A stretch of DNA of 64,000 bases from Paenibacillus amylolyticus (GTDB lineage Bacteria; Bacillota; Bacilli; Paenibacillales; Paenibacillaceae), in NCBI RefSeq assembly GCF_003719335.1, contig NZ_RIAS01000005.1:372001-436000 (forward strand), read 5' to 3'. Each line of letters starts with the position of its first letter. The first letter of the stretch is position 1. The position numbers and the translations under genes are program-made. The notes beneath the pieces are model-generated. The model searched no databases, was not told the DNA's origin, and worked only from the letters and a program-made list of their open reading frames with translations. Below are positions 17,849 through 27,636 of this stretch, piece by piece.

Positions 17849-18475
17849 ATGGACAAGCGATCTTTGTGGATTGGTATAGGAAGCGGCATGATTACTGGAG
17901 CAATCCTGCTTCAACTAGCCACGGTAGGGCAAAAGGCCCTGTCTGACAGTAATCTGGAACCTGTACAACCTGACAATTGGACGAAAGAACAACTGGAAAC
18001 AGCTGCAAAGAGTCTGGATATGAAACTGGTGGGTACCCAAGACGAGTTATACACGGAAGCCGAGTGGGTGTTAAAGAAAAAGCAGGAAAGCAGCCAGATG
18101 CAAGGGAAGTCGGCTGAAAAACCAGAGCAAACTACCTCTGCTGCACAACCGACAGAACCAAAGCAACCACAGGAGCCAGAGTCCAGTAATGTAAAAACTC
18201 AAGCACAGACAAATCAGCCAAAGACCAATGCACCTGTGACGCCAACTAAACCTAATGGACCCGCTGTAACGTTTAAGGTGCGTTCTGGAAATAGTTTGGT
18301 TATGGTTGCCGAAAACTTGAAAGAAGCTGGTATTGTGGACGATGCACAAGCTTTTATCAAGGCAGGGAAGTCTCAGGGTATTAATAAAAAAATTCAAGTA
18401 GGTACGTATTCTCTTGAAAAGGGTGAGAGTTTTAAGTCGATTATCGCCAAAATTACCAAAGAACCGTCAAGCTGA
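17849..18475 (+). CDS. Single-pass membrane protein with MltG/YceG-type N-terminal domain
   Basis: This 208-residue protein has a membrane helix at about 5-28 and a Gln/Pro/Thr/Lys-rich spacer (about 75-140). Its C-terminal ~65-residue domain (FKVRSGNSLVMVAENLKEAG, ending in VGTYSLEKGESFKSII) looks like the LysM-like subdomain of MltG/YceG lytic transglycosylases. The catalytic transglycosylase domain that normally follows is absent, so it cannot be an MltG enzyme. It may bind peptidoglycan where flagella pass through the wall, which is inference. It follows the SwrB-like gene by two bases with GGAGGAG as ribosome site. The terminator stem begins inside its last codons. Confidence 0.72.
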   Translation: MDKRSLWIGIGSGMITGAILLQLATVGQKALSDSNLEPVQPDNWTKEQLETAAKSLDMKLVGTQDELYTEAEWVLKKKQESSQMQGKSAEKPEQTTSAAQPTEPKQPQEPESSNVKTQAQTNQPKTNAPVTPTKPNGPAVTFKVRSGNSLVMVAENLKEAGIVDDAQAFIKAGKSQGINKKIQVGTYSLEKGESFKSIIAKITKEPSS

Positions 18476-18506
18476 GCGCACATGCTCGGACTAGACGGTT
18501 CTTTTT
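18461..18506 (+). terminator. Intrinsic terminator of the fla/che operon
   Basis: The stem GAACCGTC (18461-18468) pairs with GACGGTTC (18494-18501), with an inner GAGC/GCTC stem, and is followed by TTTTT. The left arm overlaps the last codons of the preceding gene. Confidence 0.88.
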
Positions 18507-18564
18507 GATGATCGGTGGATTATTTCTAATATAATGAAGCTATAAAATTTAGATTCAGATATTG

Positions 18565-18593
18565 TTGCAACAGAATGACACTTATGATATATT
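18565..18593 (+). promoter_or_regulatory. Sigma-A-type promoter for rpsB-tsf
   Basis: TTGCAA (-35, 18565-18570) and TATATT (-10, 18588-18593) are separated by 17 bases, placing the transcript start near base 18600. That leaves a leader of about 120 bases before rpsB. The leader can fold GCTAA (18618-18622) against TTAGC (18658-18662) and may host S2 autoregulation, which is not demonstrable here. Confidence 0.65.
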
Positions 18594-18718
18594 AGATAAC
18601 GGTGTTAAAACACACGCTGTGCTAATTTTGTTGAGGGTGCTTTCCTGATGGAGAGTCTTAGCGAAAAATGATGCTGGCGGAGGACACAATAAAAAACCAT
18701 ATTAGGAGGTGTGTGAAG

Positions 18719-19417
18719 ATGGCAGTAATCTCCATGAAGCAGCTTCTCGAAGCTGGGGTACACTTCGGTCACCAGACTCGTCGTTGGAACCCAAAAATGG
18801 ATCGTTATATCTTCACTGAAAGAAACGGAATTTACATCATCGATTTGCAAAAAACGGTGAAAAAAGTCGAAGAGGCTTACAACTTCGTTAAAGGAATCGC
18901 AGGCGAGAATGGTACTATTCTTTTCGTAGGTACTAAGAAACAAGCTCAAGATTCTGTTAAAGAAGAAGCTGAACGCGCTGGTCAATTCTACATTAACCAA
19001 CGTTGGCTCGGCGGTACCCTGACTAACTTCTCTACTATTCAAAAACGTATTGATCGTTTGAAACAGTTGGAAGCTTGGGAAGAAGACGGTACTTTCGCTG
19101 TTCTGCCTAAAAAAGAAGTTATCTTGCTTCGCAAAGAAAAAGATCGTCTCGAGAAATTCTTGGGCGGTATTAAAAATATGAAAGGCCTGCCTAGCGCCCT
19201 GTTCATCATCGATCCACGCAAAGAGCGTATCGCTGTTGCTGAAGCTCGCAAATTGGGTATCCCAATTGTTGGTATCGTTGATACTAACTGCGATCCAGAC
19301 GAGATCGATTATGTTATCCCAGGTAATGACGACGCGATTCGCGCTGTTAAATTGCTGACAGGTAAAATGGCTGATGCCGTTATCGAAGCTAACCAAGGCG
19401 AAGAAACTTCCGCTTAA
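18719..19417 (+). CDS. rpsB: 30S ribosomal protein S2
   Basis: The 232-residue S2 protein shows the signatures [19 protein letters not shown] near the N-terminus and [10 protein letters not shown] in the middle. It binds the 30S head/body junction late in assembly and is needed for mRNA binding. AGGAGGTG at 18704-18711 places the ATG at 18719. An in-frame ATG at 18668 lacks a site. It starts the conserved rpsB-tsf-pyrH-frr cluster. Frequent use of preferred codons fits high expression. Confidence 0.98.
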   Translation: MAVISMKQLLEAGVHFGHQTRRWNPKMDRYIFTERNGIYIIDLQKTVKKVEEAYNFVKGIAGENGTILFVGTKKQAQDSVKEEAERAGQFYINQRWLGGTLTNFSTIQKRIDRLKQLEAWEEDGTFAVLPKKEVILLRKEKDRLEKFLGGIKNMKGLPSALFIIDPRKERIAVAEARKLGIPIVGIVDTNCDPDEIDYVIPGNDDAIRAVKLLTGKMADAVIEANQGEETSA

Positions 19418-19451
19418 TAGTTTTCGAACATAACATTCATGAATTAAATGA

Positions 19452-19495
19452 AAAGGGTGGTTGGTAGGTGGATAACCTCTCACTGCCCTTTTTTT
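19452..19495 (+). terminator. Hairpin with T-run between rpsB and tsf (attenuator)
   Basis: AAAGGG (19452-19457) pairs with CCCTTT (19486-19491), with an inner AGGT/ACCT stem, and runs into a string of T. Lying inside the rpsB-tsf unit, it probably terminates only part of the transcripts and sets a higher S2 than EF-Ts level. Confidence 0.7.
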
Positions 19496-19540
19496 AGAGT
19501 GTACGTGTACGTACAATACTTAATCTGGAGGGAATTTATA

Positions 19541-20191
19541 ATGGCAGTTAATGCGAGCGCAGTAAAAGAACTTCGCGAAAAAACGGGCGCAGGTATGCTC
19601 GATTGCAAAAAAGCACTGGAAGAAGCAAACGGAGATATCACGAAAGCGGCTGAGTTGTTGCGTGAGAAAGGTCTTTCCGCAGCAGCAAGCAAAGCAGGAC
19701 GTGCAGCTACTGAAGGTGTAGTAGAATCTTACATCCACGCTGGCGGACGTATCGGTGTATTGGTTGAAGTTAACTGCGAAACAGACTTTGTGGGTAAAAC
19801 AGACCAATTCAAAGATTTCGTTAAAGATGTAGCTATGCAAATCGCGGCTGCTAACCCTAAATTCGTTACACGCGAAGAAGTTCCTACAGATGAGCTGGAA
19901 AAAGAGAAAGAAATTTTGAAAGCTCAAGCACTTAACGAAGGTAAACCAGAAAAAATCGTTGAGAAAATGGTTGAAGGCCGTATCGGTAAATACTACGAAG
20001 AATACTGCCTGATGGAGCAAACTTTCGTTAAAGATCCAGACAAAACAATCGCTCAATTGCTGAATGAAAAAATCAGCCAAATTGGTGAGAACATCTCTAT
20101 CCGTCGTTTCGTTCGTTATGAACTGGGTGAAGGTTTAGAGAAAAAAGTGGATAACTTCGTAGAAGAAGTTATGTCCCAAGTGAACAAATAA
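19541..20191 (+). CDS. tsf: Elongation factor Ts, short form
   Basis: EF-Ts exchanges GDP for GTP on EF-Tu. The N-terminal UBA-like domain ([20 protein letters not shown]) and the TDFV nucleotide-exchange motif ([12 protein letters not shown]) are intact. The protein has 216 residues, against about 290 in B. subtilis, and appears to lack one of the two duplicated core subdomains, as in the short Thermus-like form. The reading frame is clean to a normal C-terminus, so this is an architecture variant and not a truncation. ATG 19541 is set by TGGAGGG just upstream. Confidence 0.97.
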   Translation: MAVNASAVKELREKTGAGMLDCKKALEEANGDITKAAELLREKGLSAAASKAGRAATEGVVESYIHAGGRIGVLVEVNCETDFVGKTDQFKDFVKDVAMQIAAANPKFVTREEVPTDELEKEKEILKAQALNEGKPEKIVEKMVEGRIGKYYEEYCLMEQTFVKDPDKTIAQLLNEKISQIGENISIRRFVRYELGEGLEKKVDNFVEEVMSQVNK

Positions 20192-20261
20192 GAGGTTTAT
20201 CAAGCCGACAAAACAGGAATGATTTTCGAAGATATAAGAATGATGAAACTTCGAAGCGTAA

Positions 20262-21151
<890 letters not shown>

Positions 21152-21152
<1 letters not shown>

Positions 21153-21706
21153 TGCCACAAGCAGTTAAACAACATGCTGAAGAGCGTATGGAAAAAGCAA
21201 TTCAGGCACTGCGCCGTGACTTGGCTACCTTGCGTGCAGGTCGTGCAACACCAGCTCTTCTGGATCGCGTACAAGTAGAGTATTATGGTGCAATGACGCC
21301 TTTGAACCAGCTCGCGAATATCAGTACTCCGGATTCCCGGACGCTGATGATCCAGCCATGGGACAAATCTTCGATGAATGATATTGAACGTGCAATTATG
21401 AAATCAGATCTGGGACTGACCCCAGCTAACGATGGTAGCATGATTCGTCTATCCATCCCGCCGCTGACGGAAGAGCGCAGAGCAGAACTTGTCAAACTGA
21501 CTAAAAAGTTTGGCGAAGAAGGTAAAGTTGCGATTCGTAATATCCGTCGTGATGCGAACGATGACATTAAGAAAATGGAAAAGTCCGAGATTTCCGAAGA
21601 TGAATCCCGGAGACATCAGGACGACATCCAAAAGTCGACTGATAAATTTATCGCTGAAGTCGATAAGGTACTTGCTGCCAAAGAAAAAGAAATCATGGAA
21701 GTGTAA
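21152..21706 (+). CDS. frr: Ribosome recycling factor
   Basis: The 184-residue protein has the usual RRF size and the hallmark stretches [20 protein letters not shown] and [20 protein letters not shown]. With EF-G it splits post-termination ribosomes. The ATG overlaps the pyrH stop (TAATG), with GGGAGTG upstream inside pyrH. Confidence 0.98.
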
Positions 21707-21717
21707 GACAAGCGCAG

Positions 21718-21750
21718 CCCCTCCAATACGGTGGGGTTTTGTCTCTTTTT
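21718..21750 (+). terminator. Probable partial terminator after frr
   Basis: CCCC-T-CC pairs with GG-T-GGGG (21718-21736) and is followed by TTTTGTCTCTTTTT. The stem has a T-T mismatch and the T-run is interrupted, so it may be leaky, allowing uppS co-transcription. Confidence 0.6.
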
Positions 21751-21795
21751 CCAAGCTTCAGATGAAGAAACTTCAGGGATTTTGGAGGAACAGGA

Positions 21796-22563
21796 ATGAT
21801 CAAACGGGTTCGGTCGTGGTGGAATGGGGCTGACAAGCAGGAAACGCTGACTATATCCGAGGATAATATCCCGCAGCACGTCGCCATCATCATGGACGGC
21901 AATGGACGATGGGCCAAACGTCTCGGTCTCCCGCGGATAGCTGGACACCAGAATGGCATGAAGGCAGTTAAACGTGCAACCATCGCGGCGGATGAACTGG
22001 GCATCAAATATCTGACGATGTACGCTTTTTCGACAGAAAACTGGACGCGTCCAAAAGAAGAAGTGGATTTTCTGATGAGACTTCCGCAAGAGTTTTTGGC
22101 TATTGAGTTAGAAGAACTGATAGAAAAAAATGTACGTATCCGCATGATGGGACATGAGGAACATCTGCCTTCACATACGGTTAACGCTTTGCGGGAAGCT
22201 ATTCGTCTTACGGAACATAACACTGGTCTGGTGTTGAATTTTGCGATGAACTATGGAAGCCGCCGGGAGATGACGGAATGTGTGAAAGACATTGCTCTGC
22301 AGGTGAAGTCGGGGGAACTGACTGCGGAAGATATCACACCTGAACTTATTGACAAACATATGCTAACCGCAGATATGCCAGATCCGGATCTGTTGATTCG
22401 AACGAGTGGAGAACTGCGACTGAGCAATTTTATGTTATGGCAGCTTGCGTATAGCGAATTATGGTTTACGGATATATACTGGCCCGAATTTGGCAAACAG
22501 CATCTGCTTGAAGCAGTAGCCGAATATCAGCGCAGAACAAGGCGTTACGGCGGTTTGAAATAG
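21796..22563 (+). CDS. uppS: Undecaprenyl diphosphate synthase (cis-prenyltransferase)
   Basis: This 255-residue enzyme extends farnesyl diphosphate with isopentenyl diphosphate to the C55 lipid carrier for wall synthesis. The signature HVAIIMDGNGRWAK carries catalytic D34, with the downstream GMKAV, YAFSTENWTRP and the C-terminal DLLIRTSGELRLSNF segments. GGAGGAACAGG precedes the ATG. It forms a lipid-precursor group with cdsA and dxr. Confidence 0.97.
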   Translation: MIKRVRSWWNGADKQETLTISEDNIPQHVAIIMDGNGRWAKRLGLPRIAGHQNGMKAVKRATIAADELGIKYLTMYAFSTENWTRPKEEVDFLMRLPQEFLAIELEELIEKNVRIRMMGHEEHLPSHTVNALREAIRLTEHNTGLVLNFAMNYGSRREMTECVKDIALQVKSGELTAEDITPELIDKHMLTADMPDPDLLIRTSGELRLSNFMLWQLAYSELWFTDIYWPEFGKQHLLEAVAEYQRRTRRYGGLK

Positions 22564-22579
22564 ATGGAGGATGAAGCCG

Positions 22580-23374
22580 TTGAAACAGCGATTAACGACG
22601 GGAATTATTGCAGGTGTATTGTTTTTGGGTTTTTGTATGCTTGGCGGACCCTGGTACCACGGGTTGGTCTTGCTTATGGCTCTCATCGGTTATTATGAAT
22701 TTGTGAAAATGACCGGGGTGAAGCCCTTTTCAGGTGTAGCTCTAATTGGATATGCTGGAATTGTTTCTATGGTATTTCCTTGGGAAATGGTATGGGATGC
22801 AAGACCGTTATCCTTGTTTCAAATTTCGTGGATCATCATGCTAGTTTTGATGACCGCTTCGGTCGTCACGAAGAACAGATTACCGATTAATACAATTGCT
22901 ATGCTTTTCATCGGCGTATTGTATATTGGAACGGGATTCTATTACATCGCAGAATCTAGACATTTACATCATGGTTTATTCTGGACATTCCTTCTGCTAG
23001 GTTCAATCTGGGCAAGTGATGCCGGAGCATATTTTGTAGGTAAATGGATAGGGAAAAACAAACTTTGGCCTTCGATCAGTCCGAACAAGACGGTGGAGGG
23101 AGCACTTGGCGGCATTGTCATTGCGATTGCGACCGCGGTGGTGTTTGCCCTGGTGTCAGATGGCTTACTCTCCTGGCAGAGAGCAATTCTAATCGGGGTT
23201 GCTTGTGCAGTAGTTGGACAGATGGGTGACTTGATCCAGTCAGCTTACAAACGCGTTTACAACATTAAGGATTCAGGCAATCTTCTTCCTGGGCATGGTG
23301 GTATTCTGGATCGGTGCGACAGTTGGATTGTGGTGTTTCCATTTGTACATATACTGATGCTACTGCCTTATTAG
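22580..23374 (+). CDS. cdsA: Phosphatidate cytidylyltransferase
   Basis: The 264-residue integral membrane enzyme makes CDP-diacylglycerol from phosphatidate and CTP. The diagnostic C-terminal signature GDLIQSAYKRVYNIKDSGNL, ending in GHGGILDRCDS, is complete, and SPNKTVEGALGG precedes it. About seven hydrophobic helices are visible. I chose TTG 22580, nine bases after GGAGG (22566-22570). ATG 22571 sits directly on the site and would add only three residues. Confidence 0.96.
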   Translation: MKQRLTTGIIAGVLFLGFCMLGGPWYHGLVLLMALIGYYEFVKMTGVKPFSGVALIGYAGIVSMVFPWEMVWDARPLSLFQISWIIMLVLMTASVVTKNRLPINTIAMLFIGVLYIGTGFYYIAESRHLHHGLFWTFLLLGSIWASDAGAYFVGKWIGKNKLWPSISPNKTVEGALGGIVIAIATAVVFALVSDGLLSWQRAILIGVACAVVGQMGDLIQSAYKRVYNIKDSGNLLPGHGGILDRCDSWIVVFPFVHILMLLPY

Positions 23375-23446
23375 AAGAAGACAGCTTCAAGATGACTGAA
23401 GTGGCTCGCCCACAAGCATCGGATTCGTTAGAGGTGAGGTGCAGCA

Positions 23447-24586
23447 ATGAAAAAAATAGCGATTCTTGGCTCGACAGGGTCGATTGGGACACAGACATTG
23501 GATGTTGTTGATATGCATCCAGAACACTTTCAAGTGGAAGCACTAGCTGCAGGGAGCAATACAGCTTTGCTGATTGAACAGACTAGACGTTATCAGCCGA
23601 AAAAGGTTTCGGTAGGCTCAAAAGAGTTGGCTGATAAGATTTCTCCACATGTGCCAGCAGGCACGAAAGTGTATTACGGTTCGGAAGGTCTCATCGAGGT
23701 TGCGGCAGGAACAGATGCAGATACGGTTGTTACGGCTGTTGTAGGAAGTGTTGGGCTGGAGTCTACACTTGCAGCGATCGAATCCGGGAAACAGATTGGA
23801 CTCGCCAACAAGGAGACGTTGGTTACGGCTGGGCATATCGTTACAGAGAGAGCTGCCTCCAAAGGAGTTTCTATTTTGCCTGTAGACAGTGAACATTCAG
23901 CTATTTTCCAGTGCTTGAATGGAGAAAATCGATCGGGTGTGGCTGGAATTACATTGACTGCATCAGGTGGTTCGTTTCGACATCTTACACGTGAGCAACT
24001 ACAGCAGGTGACTGTAGAGGATGCACTCAAGCATCCAAACTGGTCAATGGGCTCAAAGATCACGATTGATTCTGCAACGATGGTAAACAAAGGTCTTGAA
24101 GTCATTGAGGCACATTGGTTGTTTGGTCTTGACTATGAGCAGATTGATGTTCTACTTCATCCAGAGAGCATCATTCATTCCTATGTGGAATTCGAAGACA
24201 CAAGTATCATTGCCCAGCTCGGTACTCCGGATATGCGGGTCCCAATTCAATATGCTTTGACCTATCCTGACCGTATGCCTTCTCCGGCAAAACGGTTGTC
24301 TCTTGCCCAAGTTGGACAACTTCATTTTAGGGAGATGGATATGGATCGTTTCCCATGTTTAAGAATGGCATACGAATGTGGTAAAATGGGAGGGACTGCA
24401 ACGACGGCTTTTAATGCAGCTAACGAGGTTGCTGTAGCGCGTTTCTTGCGGAAAGAGATTTCATTCCTTAAAATAGAGGATATCATTGCTTCTGTGCTGG
24501 AAGCGCACCGGAATGTGGACAACCCTGATCTGGAGCAAATAGCTGCTTGTGATCAGGATAGCCGCAAGCTTGCGTCCTTGCTGTAA
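23447..24586 (+). CDS. dxr: 1-deoxy-D-xylulose 5-phosphate reductoisomerase
   Basis: The product has 379 residues. An N-terminal NADPH-binding [12 protein letters not shown], the catalytic/metal region [12 protein letters not shown] and the flexible-loop segment SGGSFRH are present. It converts DXP to MEP in the non-mevalonate isoprenoid pathway, which feeds UppS. A GAGGTGAGG site precedes the ATG. The next gene is the protease rseP, as in Bacillus. Confidence 0.97.
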   Translation: MKKIAILGSTGSIGTQTLDVVDMHPEHFQVEALAAGSNTALLIEQTRRYQPKKVSVGSKELADKISPHVPAGTKVYYGSEGLIEVAAGTDADTVVTAVVGSVGLESTLAAIESGKQIGLANKETLVTAGHIVTERAASKGVSILPVDSEHSAIFQCLNGENRSGVAGITLTASGGSFRHLTREQLQQVTVEDALKHPNWSMGSKITIDSATMVNKGLEVIEAHWLFGLDYEQIDVLLHPESIIHSYVEFEDTSIIAQLGTPDMRVPIQYALTYPDRMPSPAKRLSLAQVGQLHFREMDMDRFPCLRMAYECGKMGGTATTAFNAANEVAVARFLRKEISFLKIEDIIASVLEAHRNVDNPDLEQIAACDQDSRKLASLL

Positions 24587-24699
24587 TCTCTTTTTTCAAG
24601 ACAAACGGAAAGAAGCGATTCTCTTGTGCGGCATTAGAGAATAATGATAGTCTAGAGGGACAGACTGCGGTACGTGCCGTGAAGGAGGATGAATAGGGA

Positions 24700-25971
24700 T
24701 TGGAAACCATACAAGTGGTGTTTCTAACGGTGCTCATGTTCTTTGTCATCGTAACAGTGCATGAATGGGGGCATTATTATTTTGCCAAGCGCGCCGGTAT
24801 TCTTGTACGGGAATTTGCGATCGGTTTTGGTCCCAAATTATTCTCATATAAAAGAAATGAGACGCAGTTCACGCTGCGCTTGCTGCCTTTTGGCGGATAT
24901 GCACGGATGGCAGGAGAAGACCCGGAACTGATTGAAATCCAGGAAGGACAGACCATAGCGGTACGAACAGTGGACGATCAGGTCAAAATGATCTATCTAG
25001 ACCAACTGGATAACCGTAAAAATGTGATTCGCGGAGAAGTGATCTCCATTGACATGGAGAATGCGCTTAAGTTACAACTGGATGTGGATGGTGAAGTACA
25101 ACATTATCAAATTCATCCGCAAGCGATGTTGGTTAGCCGTGGTAAAGAGACACAAATTGCACCTAAAGATCGACAGTTCGGCAGCAAAACGGTGGCTCAA
25201 CGCGCGATGGCTATTTTTGCAGGTCCACTCATGAACTTTATTCTTGCTTTTGTTCTGTTCGCTGTTTATGCGCAAATGGCAGGTGTTCCAGTGGAAAATC
25301 CAAAGAATCTGCAGATCGGTGAAGTGTTTAAAGGTGGAGCTGCAGATGAGGCGAACTTGCAAAAAGGGGATATCATCGAAACCATTAATGGTACGGTTAT
25401 TGGTATAGATTCTAAGAAAATGGTGACGATGATTGCTGAATCCAAAGACAAGCCTATGGAATGGACAATTCGCCGCGGAAACGAGACATTTAATGTCAAC
25501 ATTACACCTCGTGCGGTAGAAGGTCAAGAAGGCGGAAAGGTTGGAATTGCGCCTGTCTTACCTACTCGTTCTGTTGGGTTCGTGGAAATGTTCAAGTTCT
25601 CGGGAGTAGCTATGGTGGATACGACCAAGGTTATCTTTGAAGGATTCAGACATTTGATTAATCAGTTTAGCATGGATGACATTGGTGGACCTGTGCGTAC
25701 GTTTGAGGTAACTGGTCAGATCGCCAAGCAAGGTATTGAGCAATTAACAAGATGGGCGGCGATTCTAAGCCTTTATCTGGGAATCTTCAATTTGCTCCCG
25801 ATTCCTGCGCTGGACGGCAGCCGTCTCGTTTTCCTCGGAATCGAAGCGTTGCGTGGACGTCCGGTTGACCCTAACAGGGAAGGTATGGTGCATTTCGTCG
25901 GGTTCGCGATGCTCTTTGTACTGATGCTGGCAGTAACATATAATGATATACTACGTTTAATTAACGGATAA
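24700..25971 (+). CDS. rseP: Site-2 zinc metalloprotease RseP/RasP
   Basis: This 423-residue intramembrane protease has H21-E22-W-G-H25 (zinc motif HEXXH) in its first helix, a PDZ domain (about 190-270) and the second metal motif in NLLPIPALDGSRL near the C-terminus. B. subtilis RasP cleaves anti-sigma factors (RsiW, RsiV) and FtsL and clears signal peptides. The start is TTG 24700, with GGAGG 11 bases ahead. An uncharged loop insertion of about 60 residues precedes the PDZ domain, typical of Gram-positive members. Confidence 0.96.
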   Translation: METIQVVFLTVLMFFVIVTVHEWGHYYFAKRAGILVREFAIGFGPKLFSYKRNETQFTLRLLPFGGYARMAGEDPELIEIQEGQTIAVRTVDDQVKMIYLDQLDNRKNVIRGEVISIDMENALKLQLDVDGEVQHYQIHPQAMLVSRGKETQIAPKDRQFGSKTVAQRAMAIFAGPLMNFILAFVLFAVYAQMAGVPVENPKNLQIGEVFKGGAADEANLQKGDIIETINGTVIGIDSKKMVTMIAESKDKPMEWTIRRGNETFNVNITPRAVEGQEGGKVGIAPVLPTRSVGFVEMFKFSGVAMVDTTKVIFEGFRHLINQFSMDDIGGPVRTFEVTGQIAKQGIEQLTRWAAILSLYLGIFNLLPIPALDGSRLVFLGIEALRGRPVDPNREGMVHFVGFAMLFVLMLAVTYNDILRLING

Positions 25972-26033
25972 TTACGGTTTGACTATGTGCTGATTATTCA
26001 GTACTAGTCGTTATGGGAGGACGCAGGAGTCTT

Positions 26034-27488
26034 ATGTCAAAGGAAAACGATAAACAGTTCGTAACAGAAATTACACCGCAGGGTGAGGATTTCTCTCGCT
26101 GGTACATTGATGTTATTAAAAAAGCAGATCTGATGGATTACTCACCAGTTCGTGGCTGCATTGTATTTAAACCGGACGGTTTCGAAATTTGGGAGCACAT
26201 TAAAGATGAGATGGATCGTCGCTTCCGTGAAACAGGTCACCGCAATGCGTACTTCCCAATGTTCATTCCCGAAAGCTTTTTCCAAAAGGAAAAAGAGCAC
26301 GTAGAAGGGTTTAACCCTGAGTTGCCTTGGGTAACTGAAGCAGGCGGAGAAAAGCTCGAAGAACGTTTGGCGATCCGCCCAACTTCCGAGACGATCATTG
26401 GACATATGTACTCCAAATGGATTCAGTCCTATCGTGATCTGCCAGTATTGATTAACCAATGGGCTAACGTGGTCCGCTGGGAAAAGAGAACGTTGCCCTT
26501 CCTTCGCACTAGTGAGTTCTTGTGGCAAGAGGGCCACACAGCGCACGAGACAGAAGAAGAAGCACGCGAAGAAACGATGAAAATGCTTGAAATCTACCGT
26601 GAAGTCGTCGAAGAATACCTTGCCATTCCGGTTATTACAGGGCAGAAGACCAAATCCGAGAAGTTCGCTGGGGCAGTGGATACGTTCTCGATTGAAGCCA
26701 TGATGAAAGATGGACGTGCCGTACAGGCAGGTACTTCTCACTACATGGGGACTAACTTTGCCAAAGCTTTTGAAATTCAATATTTGAGCCGTAATAACGT
26801 TCTGGAACTTGCGCATACCACTTCATGGGGAACAAGTACACGTTTGATCGGTGCTTTGATTATGGTTCACGGGGATGACCGTGGTCTTGTACTGCCGCCT
26901 AAAGTGGCACCAACTCAAGTGGTAATGATCCCGATTGGACCGCCAAAAACACGTGATGCCGTTGTTGGTCGTGCGGATGAATTGTTTGCTGAACTGAAAA
27001 AAGCTGGCATTCGTGTGAAAATGGATGATCGTAGTGATGTCCGTCCAGGCTGGAAGTTCAACGAGTATGAGATGCGTGGTGTACCGATCCGTTTGGAGAT
27101 TGGCCCTCGTGATATGGAGAATGGCGTATGTGTGCTTGTCTCCCGGATTACTGGAGAGAAGAAAGTAGTTGAGCAAGCAAACCTCGTTGAAGAGATTCAA
27201 ACGATGTTGACACAAGTTCAGGCAGACATGCTTGATCGTGCTCGCACATTTATGTCTGACAATTTCTACTCCGTAGATACACTGGATGAGATGAAAGAAT
27301 TGATGGAAAACAAACGCGGATTTACACTGGCTGGCTGGTGTGGATCAGAAGCATGTGAAGATAAAGTAAGAGAAGTTACGGGTGCAACCAGCCGGAACAT
27401 TCCGTTCCAGCCTGCGGAAGAAAAGCACACATGTCTGGCTTGTGGTGAAAAGGCGCAGCACACGGTTGTGTTTGCAAGAGCATACTAG
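26034..27488 (+). CDS. proS: Prolyl-tRNA synthetase, archaeal/eukaryotic type
   Basis: This 484-residue class II synthetase charges tRNA-Pro. Class II motifs are seen in LAIRPTSETIIGHMYSKW, in FLRTSEFLWQEGHTAH (motif 2) and in SWGTSTRLIGALIMVHGDD (motif 3 area). It lacks the ~180-residue editing insertion of the bacterial-type enzyme. It ends with a Cys4 zinc-like element (CGSEAC, CLACG) and the terminal Tyr (FARAY) characteristic of the archaeal/eukaryotic type. B. subtilis has the bacterial type at this locus. I chose ATG 26034, preceded by CAGGAG. An in-frame ATG at 26013 is less likely. Confidence 0.96.
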   Translation: MSKENDKQFVTEITPQGEDFSRWYIDVIKKADLMDYSPVRGCIVFKPDGFEIWEHIKDEMDRRFRETGHRNAYFPMFIPESFFQKEKEHVEGFNPELPWVTEAGGEKLEERLAIRPTSETIIGHMYSKWIQSYRDLPVLINQWANVVRWEKRTLPFLRTSEFLWQEGHTAHETEEEAREETMKMLEIYREVVEEYLAIPVITGQKTKSEKFAGAVDTFSIEAMMKDGRAVQAGTSHYMGTNFAKAFEIQYLSRNNVLELAHTTSWGTSTRLIGALIMVHGDDRGLVLPPKVAPTQVVMIPIGPPKTRDAVVGRADELFAELKKAGIRVKMDDRSDVRPGWKFNEYEMRGVPIRLEIGPRDMENGVCVLVSRITGEKKVVEQANLVEEIQTMLTQVQADMLDRARTFMSDNFYSVDTLDEMKELMENKRGFTLAGWCGSEACEDKVREVTGATSRNIPFQPAEEKHTCLACGEKAQHTVVFARAY

Positions 27489-27636
27489 TTAACGGCTTCA
27501 TGAAGAGAGCTTATTCACCGGTTTAGTAATGAATGAAGAGCTTCTGTCGGATAAAATGGATCGGTGCGGGTTCGGATCGGGGACATTTTTGAATACAGGA
27601 GCTTTTCATGTTTTAAGGGGGCACAGGAGGAACACG

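Noticed and set aside
18605-19516. Minus-strand open frame of 303 codons opposite rpsB
   Set aside because: It is Phe/Ser/Thr-rich as expected from the antisense of a highly expressed gene, with no recognisable motif.
19541-20191. tsf as a truncated pseudogene
   Set aside because: The frame is intact, has normal N- and C-terminal motifs and sits in a conserved operon. It is a short-form EF-Ts.
27529-27636. N-terminal extension of PolC from an upstream ATG
   Set aside because: It adds 36 non-conserved residues, with no ribosome site; AGGAGG clearly serves ATG 27637.
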